From assembly GCF_907165205.1 (NCBI RefSeq), contig NC_058193.1, positions 12,941,544-13,005,543 on the forward strand: a stretch of 64,000 nucleotides of DNA, in the 5' to 3' direction. Each line of letters begins with the position of its first letter. The first letter of the stretch is position 1. Position numbers and translations under genes: made by a program. Positions 44,075 through 57,423 of this stretch are shown here, piece after piece. The notes under the pieces were generated by a model. It saw only the letters and a program-made list of their open reading frames with translations. It was not told the origin of the DNA and did not search any database. The DNA comes from Coccinella septempunctata. Lineage: Eukaryota > Arthropoda > Insecta > Coleoptera > Coccinellidae.

Positions 44075-45543
44075 AGTCTTCTACTAGGTATGTTCAAATA
44101 AATTCGTTGCAGAAGATCACTATTTTGAAGCTCAGAATTAAGGAGCTTGATGAAAAACATAATGTCATTCATCCTTCTTCGATTTTCAAAGCTGATCATA
44201 TTGAAACATTTGGGTCTGATATTATAATTTTTAGGATCTCCAGGTGTGAGGGGAAAAGTGCACTTAAAACTCATAAACCTTAGAAACCACCTCTGAATAC
44301 TTTCAATGCGGTTTATGTATGTCATATACTGAGCACACCACACTTATGGCGCAAAATTCAACCTGAAAAATATGAAAAAAAAAAATGGAGAATTTTGAGA
44401 GTATTCAAATCACTAAATTGACGACATTGACGAATTAAATACCCAAATAATCTATTAGAAGAACATGTCAACCTGTGAATCAAATATCAACTTGGAATCA
44501 AAAATTACTCCAAGGTAAAATAATGCCGCTGGTCTTCATACACCTTCCACTTATTATGAAGCTTTTTTTTACGTTTTATCGATATTATAGTTCTATGACT
44601 AAAATAACATGGAAATTTATGGCGAATCTTCACTCTTGGTAAACATTGGTGAATAACTTCTAGTACATTTTTATAGAAGATTTCAACATTGATATTGACG
44701 TCTTCACTTTTCAGTACCTCCTTCCAGTTGATGTCTACAATCTTAGAATTGATCAGATCGTAATCCGCTCCCTTGAAATGGTAGCATTCACCCAAACTTC
44801 TCTCCAAATCACTGAACTAAGGACCAGACTGAAAAAAGATTTCTAATGAAGGGTGCAAAGTGACCTCTCGTGTCAATGGACTGCAGCAATGTGAAACATT
44901 TCCCATCAGAGTTTTATTACAGAGCACTAAATCTAAAATATTATCTTTGACATTTCTAACACTATTATATTGCTGCAACTCCAAGAATGAGAACAGATCA
45001 CTTGGTTCTTGGTATTTGGGATCAACATTTGAAGCCTCGAAACAATCATTAGTGTCGTTGGGAATCCAAGACACCGTTGAACAATTGAAATCACCAGCAA
45101 TAAAAAGTGAGCAACCTTCAATTTTTTTATGCAAATATTCAAGTTTAGAAGTGAAACAAAGAGCATACACCCTGGTGGAAGGTAGACACAACACAACAAG
45201 ATTTTTTGATTGCCAAATGAAATCTGAGCCGATACATCCTTAGCCTAACCCTGGAAACCCTGAAGAGGCGAGGGCCTAAGATAGTTCTTAACTGCGATGA
45301 ATACTCGTCCACCTCTTATATTCTTATTGGTATGTGAAATCCTATCGCGACGAAAAATCGAATAATCCCTCAGATCCACCACTTCAGTATTGTAAATACC
45401 AGAATTGAACCAAGACTCAGTTATAAAAATTACATCATTACTGTTAACACTCACACTAAGTTTGAAATCCTCAAGTTTCGTTCTGAGACCACGATTTTCT
45501 GATAATGAATGTCTGAAGCCATAAAGTGAAATAAACCCAAAAA

Positions 45544-46560
45544 TTAAAGGAAAAAAAAGAGTATAACAAGAAAAACAATATAAAGACTGGATAAATCGTA
45601 GTCGTGGTGAATATGAATTTTCCTAGATGTATCGTCCTTCCGCAACATGATATTTCCATTCTGAACCCATACATACTTATAGGACTTCTCTCTCGCAGCA
45701 GAACGTACCTCTTTAAACAAGATTTTGTTTTCCATGGTCAGATGTTCATTTATGTAGATCCTATCAGCAACACCTTGAACAGAAATTCCTGAATGCTCGC
45801 CATTATCATGCTGTTTTGCTTTGTAGGCACTCAAAAATTTATCACGATTTATTCTTGAGACATATCTAACAACAATATTTTTTGGCCTATTTTTGATCTT
45901 AAATTGAACTCTCGATATCTTATCTATCATTGCCACATTAAAGTCAGCGTTGATATGAGAAACAAGTTTCACCATAATATTTCTAAGATTTTCTTTATTT
46001 TTTTCGGGAACATTCTGAACCTCTATATTACTGGAACGAGATTGTTGTTTCATTACTCTTAATTTGCTATTGAGAAAAGATACCTCCTTCCTCAAAGATT
46101 CATTATCCTTCTCCAACTTCTTTATCCTGGAAACCATCTCACTGAAACCACTCAGCTTCTTCTCGAAGTCGGTCACCTTGTCCGAGCAGAAATTGACGGC
46201 TTCGCGAAGACTCTGTACCACCTCAACCAACCGGCCCATCGCATCCTCCCGAACATTCCCCGCATCAACGTCAGCAGGACATACCCGAGGAGTAGAAGAA
46301 CTGCGGGAACCGGCAGCTAATTCTGGGACAGCTGTATGGCCGGATAGATCAGACGCGTTATCTCTGCATTCGGCACACCTCCACATTGTACCTGGCATGT
46401 TCTTCAATGACGACACCTGATGTTTATTGACATCGCAGCAAATCCCATTCACGTGGAAATATTCATGACATCCACCACACATGAAACTGGCCGATTTCCG
46501 AGTACTCACCAACTGATTACAATGTTTACACAGTGACATAATTGAAAGTTTTTTCTTCAA
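45544..46560 (-). CDS. LINE-C ORF1: zinc finger, coiled coil and FP-like domain (copy 2)
   Basis: 338 codons, intact. The domains are as in copy 1: PHD-like finger at residues about 11-60, coiled coil about 105-180, FP-like domain about 185-320 with YINEHLTMENKILFKE and YKYVWVQNGNIMLRK. The only residue difference I noticed is in the hydrophobic tail (FFFL here, FFLL in copy 1). Conservation of both frames reflects recent duplication and is not evidence of selection. Confidence 0.85.
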   Translation of the reverse strand: MKKKLSIMSLCKHCNQLVSTRKSASFMCGGCHEYFHVNGICCDVNKHQVSSLKNMPGTMWRCAECRDNASDLSGHTAVPELAAGSRSSSTPRVCPADVDAGNVREDAMGRLVEVVQSLREAVNFCSDKVTDFEKKLSGFSEMVSRIKKLEKDNESLRKEVSFLNSKLRVMKQQSRSSNIEVQNVPEKNKENLRNIMVKLVSHINADFNVAMIDKISRVQFKIKNRPKNIVVRYVSRINRDKFLSAYKAKQHDNGEHSGISVQGVADRIYINEHLTMENKILFKEVRSAAREKSYKYVWVQNGNIMLRKDDTSRKIHIHHDYDLSSLYIVFLVILFFFL

Positions 46561-47183
46561 ATATTAATTTCAGAGCGAAACGAAGCAGAACTTCTCTGAG
46601 TTAAATGGATAGAAACTCGAAAAAACAAAAAGAGAACAATGTATACCTCAAATTTGAAACAATTTAAGGAGCGATCGGAATGCTGTTCACAGTACGGTCG
46701 CCACACAGACAGATTCTTAATATATTGAAAAAATAGCAATTGAGAATAATTAAATGGATGTATGAACATCATAATTCGATGCGAGAATAATATTCTAAAT
46801 GATCGTGACTGAATTATCAATTAAAAACAAATTGACGTCTATTCGTCCATCAAGCGTTGATTCCCTGATCAAGCTTCATGAAACCCGGGGATAGATTTTA
46901 AAAGAGTTGCATGCGGTCAAAGTATCCAATTTTTCGAATTTCATAGATATTTTTTATTTATGATTGCCAAATTACTCGAAATTCATTTCATTCGATAAAA
47001 CCTTTTGTGATAACTGAAAATAATATTTTTTTATGTTTTCCAACAATCCCTAACTTTTAAACCGAGCCGATTCAGAAAAAAGGGTAAAAAAAAGTGTTTT
47101 CTTGGATCTCAAGAATCTACAGTAAAATATTTGTACGAGTCAAAGACTCACTCTGTATTTTGCGAAGTCAGTTTTCTCACTGA

Positions 47184-48248
47184 CCGGTCCTTGATGGTTG
47201 AGCTGGGTGGTTCTGCATTGGGTCCACTTCTATTTTTCTTATTCATTAACGACCTTCCTCAATATATCGTGGCTTGCATTATGGTTCTCTTTGCTGATGA
47301 TACGTCCCTGGCAATTAGAACTCGAAATCTGGATGAGCTGAGGAGTATTTGTGAATCTCTTATCAGGAGATTTACTGCGTGGTGCCAGGTGAACTTCTTT
47401 GTTGTGAATTTAGATAAAACAAAAGTTATAAAATTTCAAATGAGAGATGGTCTTGATTTCACTGTGAACCTTTCGGACTTCGACCTCAGGTTATCAGAGT
47501 ATGCCAGCTTTTTGGGAGTTCGCGTGGACAATAAGTTAAGATGGAATTTCAACATTGATCACGTATGTTATAAAAGAGTTCACTATCACAAGATTCTCTC
47601 GTTGGAGTGTATTTTAGTAGTGTCTATAGTCACTTGTGCTATAATGTGGTTCTATGGGGTTCATCCACAGATGCTGGGCGTGCATTTATTGCACAGAAGA
47701 GAATATTTCGTCTTATTTTCAACCTGAGACCTCGAGACTCATGTCGCCCTGTTTTCAAGGAAAATAAAATTTTAACATTTCCTTCCATATACATTTTAAA
47801 TTGTCTTATTTATGTTCACCAGAATTTGAGAAATCTTAAAACATGTACCGAGTTTCAAAGTTATAATACTAGGCATTATGATATTTTAAGTATTCCCAAA
47901 CACAATACCAAAAAATATGAGTTGTCACCTACCTTCACTGGAATTGAACTACATAATCACTTGCCTAAGCGTTTTAAGGGAATTGGTGGAAAACAGTTTA
48001 AAAATGAGGTGAAATCGGTGTTGATTGAAGGATGCTTTAATAGTGTTCAAGAGTTTTTTGATAATTATATTGTTTAATTCTCTTTCAATACTCTGCTTTT
48101 TTTTCTATATTGTTAACTGCTTTACCTTTATGTTTACATTGTGTTTTTGTTGTTTCAATTTTTTTTTCTTCTCTCTATGACGATTCCTATACATTTATGT
48201 GATGTCTTAAAGGAGAAATAAATTGTTATTATTAAATTATTATTTTCA
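47184..48248 (+). pseudogene. CR1-like LINE 3' fragment: RT palm to C terminus (copy 2)
   Basis: Duplicate of 30600-31664, with LGPLLFFLFINDLP, LFADDTSLA (about 47290) and the same frameshift near 47604. It ends at TAA 48075-48077, followed by AATAAA and a TTATTATT-rich end. No difference from copy 1 was noticed in the coding part. Confidence 0.82.
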
Positions 48249-48642
48249 TTATTATATGCTTCCAGCTACTCAGCTTTCTACTCCGTATAGTGTTAAATAA
48301 AAAAATAATTTATTGAAGACAGAAAAATAATACATACAAGTTTATCACAACACAAAAACGAAAATATAATAGCGTTGCTAGAGAAGCTTCTTCACACCCA
48401 AAATTTGAATGTCTGAAATATTTGGTCAGCGAGGAAGACGATTGCTGCATTAACCATATTTTTATGTTTGTAACTTGAAACATGCCGTATAATATTTCTT
48501 CTTTCTTCAAATACAATGCCGAATTGACCCTTCGCACATTGGACTTCAGAATCAAGTTTTGTTTTTTTAAGGAATGGAAATTTTTTTGAAAGATCTTTGC
48601 ACTTCCTTTTTTTATTATCCGTATGAAATGCTCTTGAGAAAA

Positions 48643-48929
48643 ATAATAATAATAATAATAACTGTTTTTTTATTGGCCATCGACCGAAGTCCTTCAGCCT
48701 AGTGAATTACAAAAATACAAAAAAAAAAAAATTCATTCTATTTCAGTTTCTTCACTGCAGCTCAGATAGTCTGTCCATCACACTTCGAGTTGGAAATTTT
48801 CTGTGTGGGTTAGTTACCGTGGGGTCCTTGTGGAACATGATTTCAACATCCTCTATTTCTTTCAATCTTTGTGCAAATCTTCTATTCAGTTTCTCTAGTC
48901 TCTCCTTGATTGGCTGTATGTTGGCTTTT
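48643..48929 (-). mobile_element. 3' end of another LINE, (TTA)n tail (copy 2)
   Basis: Duplicate of 32059-32345, with the same AATAAA plus (TTA)n end and the coding-like RSVMDRLSEL terminus on the minus strand. Confidence 0.5.
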
Positions 48930-48933
48930 TCAT

Positions 48934-50632
48934 GGGCAACAACAGGCAGAAGAAACTGATACTGATAGTCCATCTTGCAACGCAAGTGAGCCTGAACACC
49001 AATACGATAGGGAAGACCTCCACCGACAAGTTGACTCTGACATGAGGAGATACTTTGCCGAACTGAAAGGAACAGATCCTCTTCATCGAGTAGCACCTCC
49101 ACGACTCAATACATCCAAGAAACTGTCACTTATAATCGACATCTTGAATAAGGACGTTTTACCTGAGTACCTACAGAACGGAAGTTCATTGGAATATCTG
49201 CATCTAGTTTTTTACTGTGCTGCGCTAACGACAGCGAAAACCATGGGGGCAAAAATTCGCCGAACGAACAACGATGGTCCAAAATTACACAAATTACACG
49301 CACCAGCATGGCAGAAATGTCTTCAACACAAAACAGAAACGCTAAAAAGAGACATTGGACGACTGACGGAGTACTTGAACGGGAATCGAGGAAGAAAGGT
49401 TGTGAAAGCTGCCAAAGATCATGAAAAGAAACAGGACACACACAGAACGAGAGACGGAGAATTCTACAGCTCACCATTGCCTCGACACTCTGAAGCAAAA
49501 ATTAAGTCTGTATGCAGAACGCCTGAGGAGATATAAAAGCAATTATAGCCGGAAAAGAGACAATAATTCATTCGAAAAGTCGGAAGAAACTTTCTACCGG
49601 TCACTCACATCGTCTGATGGAGAAAATGGAAAGTTACCACCAAAGGAAGGCATTGAACAATTCTGGACCGAACAATTATCATCAAAACCTCAGTTCAATG
49701 GAGATACCGGATGGATTGAAGATGAAAAATCTGAAGCTAGAAAATATGAGCCGATGCAGAATGACATGATCACAATTGAAGAAGTAAAATCCGCTTTCAG
49801 AGGACTGCACAACTGGAAAGCACCTGGGCCTGATGGATTACAGAATTTCTGGATCAAGAAACTTCGGATCATGCATGACAAATTGACCTCCGCAATAAAT
49901 GATGTCATTGAAAATCCTGAAAGAATGCCAGTATTCCTTACACATGGCACAACATACCTGTTACCTAAAGACCAAAGGAATACAGAAGACCCATCCAAGT
50001 ACCGACCAATCACATGTCTTCCAACGATGTACAAATTAATCACATCGTGCATTTCAAACCGAATTCACAACCATTGCGAAAGGAATAACATCATGGCCAT
50101 GCAACAGAAAGGATGCACCAAAGACAGCCGAGGTTGCAAAGAACAACTAATTATAGATTCAGTTATCTGCAATCAAGCGTTCTCCAAGCGAAGGAATCCT
50201 TACGCTGCGTACATAGACTACAAGAAAACATTCGATTCTATACCTCACGAATGACTCTTGACGATCTTGAAGATTTACAAGGTGGATCCCAATATTGTTA
50301 AGTTCCTGAAAAACGCCATGTCAAACTGGCGTACTAGTCTTCAAATGAAAGCAGCAGATTGCTCCATTACAACAGGACCTATTCCAATAAGACGCGGAAT
50401 TTTCCAAGGAGACTCGCTGAGCCCTCTGTGGTTCTGCATGGCCCTGAATCCCTTGTCACATAGATTGAATTCTACGGACTACGGATTTTCCATCAAGAGC
50501 GGCAGTAGAACTATGATGAAACTGAATCATCTCCTTTTCATGGACGATTTGAAACTCTTCGCATCTACCAAAAAACAAATGCAGCTGATGCTGAAAATAG
50601 TGGGAGGATTCTCGGAAGACATCAAAATGAAG
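48934..50632 (+). pseudogene. R4/Dong-like LINE front half, less degraded (copy 2)
   Basis: Duplicate of 32350-34048 but with two fewer stops. The codon at 49159-49161 is TTA where copy 1 has TAA, and the codon at 49426-49428 is AAG where copy 1 has TAG. The first frame is therefore open from about 48934 to 49536. The frameshift near 49510 and the TGA at 50252-50254 are shared with copy 1, as is the truncation after KMKF. RT motifs (KAPGPDGLQNFW, YIDYKKTFDSIP, FQGDSLSPLW, FMDDLKLFAS) are present. Not functional, since the endonuclease half is missing. Confidence 0.85.
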
Positions 50633-50937
50633 TTTGTTGACTTTTTTTTCCAGTTTTTTTTTTTTGGATATTTTGAAAACTATTCGATTCAATAGAATGG
50701 TTTTAACAGAAATGTATTCACTATTGAATACTTGATCATACCAGGAATAGAAAACTTGAAAAAAAATTTTTTCGTAGAATTTATTTTCACTCCCTGTATA
50801 ACCGGAAATTTTTGGGCTTTGAAAATATTTTAGCTCTGTAGAGAACTTCGAACAATATCATAATCCCAGTTTTCAGATTTCAAATATGTCTAGTTCTCCA
50901 GAAACGTCTAATAGGCACTCGAACTTGAGACACCCTG
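50633..50937. other. Short repeat block with CCTGTATA-type ends (copy 2)
   Basis: Equivalent of 34049-34349; includes ACTCCCTGTATAACCGG near 50791. No gene. Confidence 0.4.
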
Positions 50938-53900
50938 TATATATATAGGTCTCTTCGTGGTTTTTTGAAATTTCACAAATTTCCGTTTCGCTATAACTCC
51001 TGAAATTCTCGATCAAGTCGACTGAAAACTCATATTTAGCCTTGAGTTGTTAACTTCATTGAAACAGAGCATTAAAATTCGAAAAAAATCAGGACCGGGC
51101 TCAGTGAGGCTTTACTAAACTTCAAATTCATAAAAACACGTATGTGGGTTTTTAATCATAATTTTAACTTTTTTGGTATCTGCATTATTATTGTCTCAAA
51201 ATGAATTGATTTTTGGGTTACCCCACCTGTTGATCATGTTCTAGAAATAATTGTTATGGTCAGATGCCTCTAAGGAATAGAGCATTTCATGAAAATGTAT
51301 TTGGAAATTCTTAATTGATTTTTTTTCAGAGAATACTCTGTTGAATGTGTTCAACAATTATACCATATTCGGTCATCAAAATAGTCATTCACAATGATAA
51401 AATGTTTCAAAATTGATAATACCCGAATATGGAAGGAAAAACTACGCTATCTTGAAACTAAAAATTAAAACTTGATCTTCAGAACTAATCTTGTTTCTAT
51501 GGACAACTAGTTGTGTGAATAAAAACAAAGAAAGAAATCGCGGAGTGTCAAATCTGGAGATCTAGCAGTCCAATGTTGGGGTCCTATCGTTCTAATGAAA
51601 TGAACTGAAATACTGATTAATACTTTCGATGGTGCATGAATATCATCAATGTTTCAATAACAAATTGTGCTAAGACCAGACCAATCCATAGATTTCCATA
51701 GATCCAATAATGACTATAACGGAATCAGTGAAGAATTCGAAATTGCATTCATCATACTATTCGAAGTGCCAATCATTACCTTCACTAAAGGACCAAATGA
51801 GGTGAAAATTCGGAATATTACTTCAGTTTCACGATGTCCATAAAAAGCGATTCATTCGGAAGATATCAAGTTATAATTATTATTTTTATGATAGCGTAGT
51901 TTTTTATTTCTATTTTTGTTCATTATCAATAATAAAGCTTATTATCACTGTAAATGACTTATCTGAATAACCAGATATGCTATAAATATCAAAAACAAAT
52001 GCAAGACATATATTGAGAACAAAAAAATTCAGTTGAACATTTCCAATTCCCTTTTTAGATTTCCACCTTTGATTGGCGATCATATTCATCATTCATCCCA
52101 TTAATTAATGTGAAGTAAAAGTCAATATGCAGCGCTGTTTTTTCCAGAGGCATTTCACCACCAAACAATTATTCATTAAAAATAATCCACTGATAAGGCA
52201 TACCAATGTTTCATTGATTTTGAGAAAATCAATGCAGATACCTGAAAAATTCAAAATTATGACGAAAAAAACTACAAACAAAGTGTTTTGCATGATTTTA
52301 AATTTGAATATAGCCTCAATGAGTCCGATCCTGTGTTCGTCAACTTTTAATGTTCTGTTTTATTGTAACTTACAAGTTTAAGCGAATAATGAATTTTAAG
52401 CTGAATCCAACGGAAATATTCGGAGTTATAGCCGAACGAAAATTGGGGAAATTTGAATAAACTCCTCTGTATATCGGAAACGGAATGCCTAAGACACACA
52501 TATGAGGTGTTTTTTGAACTCAGCTCAATGCCCTCTATTCACGGTTTTCGTTTGTCCGTTTACTTTTGAAACACCCTGTGTACTGAAAAATCGCAAAAGA
52601 CTCCTCGAGCAATTAAGAAATGCCATTAAATCAAGGAGTTTCTTTTGATCCGCTATGATGAAAAATGTCAATTTCCAGTTTTTATTATTGTTTGGGGTGA
52701 TTAATCGAAAATCCCCAATATCTCGAAAATCAAGGCACTTTTACCAAACGTAAAATATTATATTTATCTGAACCGACATAGAGTCCTCTACCCGCAGGCT
52801 CCATATTATCCATTCATTACCCCACACCCTGTATAATTATTATTATTATATCAATATATTGAAAATAAACAGACATGAATACAAGCCAGTTGTTTTTCGA
52901 AGATGAAGCTCCTCTTGCTTCAAACTTCTTTCAATTATTTTGACTACCATTCACGCAAGATGATTTCTGTTGAAGAATTCAACATTCTTGTAATTATCCA
53001 TTCATTTCTTCAAGAGATACCCATTCCCTACCACCTTTGAGTATTCAACTCAATGCTAACACTGCATCAAATGCATTTCATCTTCGGGTTGATTTTTTTG
53101 AATTCTACAACTCATGTAACGTCTTCAACCTGCAGCAAAAGGAGATGAACAACAGTAACTCTCCTCAAGCTACTGATCACTTGTATTTTCCATGTAAATG
53201 AATAGATTTGTTATGTCTTCAATCGGTTTGTATAAACGTCAGTTATGTTCGTTACATATTTTCGACTTAATATTTTCCGAAGTGATTTGACATTGTGATG
53301 AAATACGTAATTACTGAGAGTCTCACGTAGAACGGACTACGTAGCACTGATTTAAAACTCAAAAATGTTTTGACAAGCGTCTTAACCCAACATTTTCGTA
53401 CCATACAGAGTATCCAATTTCCATGGCCAATCCAGTGCTAAAATGAAAGTGAATGAAGTATAGAAGGTGAAAGTAAAACGTATATCTTTGTTAATTCATT
53501 GGGGAAAAACATTTCAATGGAGTTCCTAATGTCGTGAATATAATGCCCAAAAATTAGATTACTATTTCATACCAGAACAAATTCGGTAAAATTGTCTTTG
53601 GAATCAATCTTATATGTCACGAAAAATTTCATTGTCATATATCATTCATTTTGGGACCTATATGGTATTAAACTCCCCTATCGGACGAAGTATCGTAGAC
53701 ATAAGCATATTTATTCAAAACTGTTGATATTCATGAAGAAAAGATAAAAATTTCTGTCCAAATTCATTTATACCGAGATCACGAACCATATCAATCAATT
53801 ATTAGCGTATGAAGTTTATTAATATCAGTATCGTTCTCGAACTATTTACAGGTTTCAATATGTGTGAATGAATCGGAAGAGCAGCTGTATTCTATATATG

Positions 53901-54114
53901 AGTAGAATTCAAGCTGCTTCACCTTCTGTCCTCCTAAAATCTGGCAACGTTGCAGGAGGTGAGAGCGCACTACTAATAAAAAATATATGCGGAGGTAGTA
54001 AGGTCTGATTCGTTTGAAGAAAAATTTTTCGATAAAAATCTTTTCCCCTCTTTAGGTACCCCTGTTACTTACCTTCCCCTCTACATATATAAACAAAAAT
54101 TATTCCAATTACTC

Positions 54115-54145
54115 AACTCCTTCACCCGGAGTGTGTGAAGGAGTT
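54115..54145. other. Palindrome centre
   Basis: Perfect 11-bp inverted repeats around a 9-nt spacer (54126-54134), flanked on both sides by matching arm sequence. Such a centre can extrude a cruciform and is the usual place for palindrome breakage. The corresponding centre is deleted in copy 1. Confidence 0.85.
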
Positions 54146-56009
54146 ATATAATTGGAATAATTTTTGGTTATATATGTTGAGGGGAAGGTAAATAACAGGG
54201 GTACATAAACAGGGGAAATGATTTTTATCGAAAAATTTTTCTTCAAACGAATCAGACCTTACTACCTCCGCATATATTTCTTATTAGTAGTGCGCTCTCA
54301 CCTCCCGCAACGTTGCCAGATTTCAGGAGGACAGAAAGTAAGGCAGCTTGAATTCTACTCATATATAGAATACAGCTGCTCTTCCGATTCATTCACACAT
54401 ATTGAAACCTGTAAAAAGTTCGAGAACGATACTAATATTAATAAACTTCATACGCTAATAATTGATTGATAAGGTTCGTGATCTTGGTGTAAATGAATTT
54501 GGACAATTTTGCATAAATATGCTTATGTCTACAATAATTCGTCCGATAGGGGAGTTTAATACCATATAGGTCCCAAAATGAATGATACATGACAATGAAA
54601 TTTTTCGTGACATATAAGATTAATTCCCAAAACAATTTTACCGAATTTGTTCTGGTATGAAATAGTAATCTAATTTTTGGGCATTATATTCAAGACATTA
54701 GGAACTCCATTGAAATGCTTTTCCCGAATGAAGCAACAAAGATATACGTTTCACTTTCAGCTTCTATACTTCATTCACTTTTATTTTAGCACTGGATTGG
54801 CCATGGAAATTGGATACCTTTCACTCTGTATGGTACGAAAATGTTGGGTTAAGACGCTTGTCAAAACATTTTTGAGTTTTAAATCAGTGCTACGTAGTCC
54901 GTTCTACGTGAGACTCTCAGTAATTACGTATTTCATCACAATGTCAAATCACTTCGGAAAATATTAAGTCGAAAATATGTAACGAACATAATTGACGTTT
55001 ATACAAACTGATTGAAGACTTACCAAATCTATTTATTCACATGGAAAATACAAGTGATCAGTAGCTTGAGGAAAGTTACTGTTGTTTATCTTCTTTTGCT
55101 GAAGGTTGAAGACGTTACATCAGTTGTAGAATTCAAAAAAATCAACCCGAAGATGAAATGCATTTGATGCAGTGTTAGAGTTGAATACTCAAAGGTGGTA
55201 GGGAATGGGTATCTCTTGAAGAAATGAACGGATAATTACAAGAATGTTGAATTCTTCAACAAAAATCATCTTGCATGAATGGTAGTCAAAATAATTAAAA
55301 GAAGTTTGAAGCAAGAGGAGCTTCACCTTCAAACAAAACAACTGGCTCGTCTGTTTATTTTTAATACATTGATATAATAATAATAATTATACAGGGTGTG
55401 GCGTAATGAATGGATAATATAGAACCTGCGGGTAGAGGACTCTAAGGCGGTTCAGATAGATATATTTTACGTTTTGTAAAAGTGCCTTGATTTTCGAGAT
55501 ATTGGGGATTTTCGATGAATCACCCTAAATAATAATAACTGGATATTGACATTTTTCATCATAGCGGATCAAAAGAAACTCCTTGATTTAATGGCATTTC
55601 TTAATTTCTCGAGGAGTCTTTTGCGTTTTTTCAGTACACAGGGTGTTTCACATTAAGTAAACGAACAAACGGAAACCGTGAATAGAGGGCATTGAGCTGA
55701 GTTCAAGAACACCTCATATGTGTGTCTTAGGCATTCCGTTTCCGATATACGCAGGGGTTTATTCGAATTTCCCGAATTTTCGTTCGGCTATAACTCCAAC
55801 TATTTTAGTTGGATTCGGCTAAAAATTCATTAACTGCTTACTTGTAAGTTTCAATAAAACAAGTTGACGAACATTGATTTTCTCAAAATCAATGAAACTT
55901 TGTTATGCCTTGTCAGTGGAGTATTTTTAATGAGTAATTGTTTGTTGGTGAAATGCCTCTGGAAAAAACAGCGCTGCATATTGACTTTTACTTCACATTA
56001 ATTAATGGG

Positions 56010-56611
56010 ATGAATATGATCGCCAATCAAATGTGGAAATCTAAAAATGGAATTGAAAATGTTCAACTGAATTTTTTCTTTCTCAATATATGTCTTGCAT
56101 TTGTTTTTGATATTTATAGCATATCTGGTTATGCAGATAAGTCATTTACAGTGATAATAAGCTTTATTATTGATAATGATCAAAAATGGAAATAAAAAAC
56201 TACGCTATCATGAAAATAAAATAATTATAACTTGATATCTTCCGAATGAATCGCTTTTTATGGACAACGTGGACCTGAAGTAATTTTTCGAATTGATTTT
56301 CACCTCATTGATGAATATGATCGCCAATCAAATGTGGAAATCTAAAAATGGAATTGGAAATGTTCAACTGAATTTTTTCTTTCTCAATATATGTCTTGCA
56401 TTTGTTTTTGATATTTATAGCATATCTGGTTATGCAGATAAGTCATTTACGGTGATAATAAGCTTTATTATTGAGAATGAACAAAAATAGAAATAAAAAA
56501 CTACGCCATCATGAAAATAATAATTATAACTTGATATCTTCCGAATGAATCGCTTTTTATGGACAACTTGGACCTGAAGTAATTTTCCGAATTGATTTTC
56601 ACCTCATTTGG
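56010..56611 (+). repeat. Two tandem copies of a 301-bp unit in the right arm (copy 2)
   Basis: Same duplication as at 37887-38488. The second unit reads GTGGAAATC here, like the first unit, whereas copy 1 has GTTGAAATC in its second unit. Confidence 0.85.
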
Positions 56612-57423
56612 TCTTTTAGTGAAGGTAATGATTGGCACTTCGAATAAGTATCATAAATGCACTTTCGAATTCCTCACTGATTCCGTTATAGTCATTATTG
56701 GATCTATGGAAATCTATTGATTGGTCTGGTCTTATTACAATTTGTTATTGAAACATTGATGATATTCATGCAGGGAAGGACCCCAACATTGGACTGCTAG
56801 ATCTCCAGATCTGACACCCCGCGATTTCTTTCTTTGTTTTTATTCACACAACTAGTTGTCCATAGAAAAATAGATTCATTCTGAAGATCAAGTTTCAAAT
56901 TTTAGTTTCAAGATAGCGTAGTTTTTCCATCCATATTTGGGTATTATCAATTTTGAAACATTTTATCATTGTGAATGACTATTTTGAAGACCGAATAAGG
57001 TATAATTGTTGAACACATTCAACAGAATGTTCTTTGAAAAAAAAATTCAATTAAGAATTTCTAAATACATTTTCATGAAGTGCTCTATTCCTTAGAGGCG
57101 TCTGACCAAAAAAATTATTTCTAGAACATGATCAACAGGTGGGGCAACCCAAAAATCAATTCATTTTGAGACAATAGTAATGCAAATAACAAAAAAGTTA
57201 AAATTATGATTAAAAACCTACATACACGGTGTTTTTAGGAGTTTGAAGTGAAGTAAACCCTCAATGAGCCCGGTCCTGATTTTTTTCGAATTTTAATGCT
57301 CTGTTTCAATGAAATTAACAACTCAAGGCTAAATATAAATTTTCAGTCGACTTGATCGAGAATTTCAGGAGTTATAGCCAAACGGAAATTCGAGAAATTT
57401 AAAGAAACCCCGAAGAAACTTAT

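Larger units (their letters stand above)
43493..45524 (-). pseudogene. LINE-C ORF2 remnant (copy 2)
   Basis: It has the same broken endonuclease (GDFNCSTVSWI near 45100), linker (44807-44505), thumb and IQRWFLRFMSFK block (44343 down) and terminal AKNSPLRRM block (about 43600) as in copy 1. The RT palm is absent here as well, so that loss is older than the duplication. Confidence 0.8.
43267..46706 (-). mobile_element. LINE-C (copy 2)
   Basis: Same structure as in copy 1: 5' UTR, intact ORF1, ORF2 without RT palm, and two MITEs in the C-terminal region (43657-43802 and 43812-44074). Differences from copy 1 are isolated bases, for example near 43844, 44020 and 46138. Confidence 0.8.
43177..46889. 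mobile_element. MITE split by LINE-C (copy 2)
   Basis: Left half 43177-43266, right half 46707-46889; identical arrangement to copy 1. The nesting therefore predates the segmental duplication. Confidence 0.72.
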
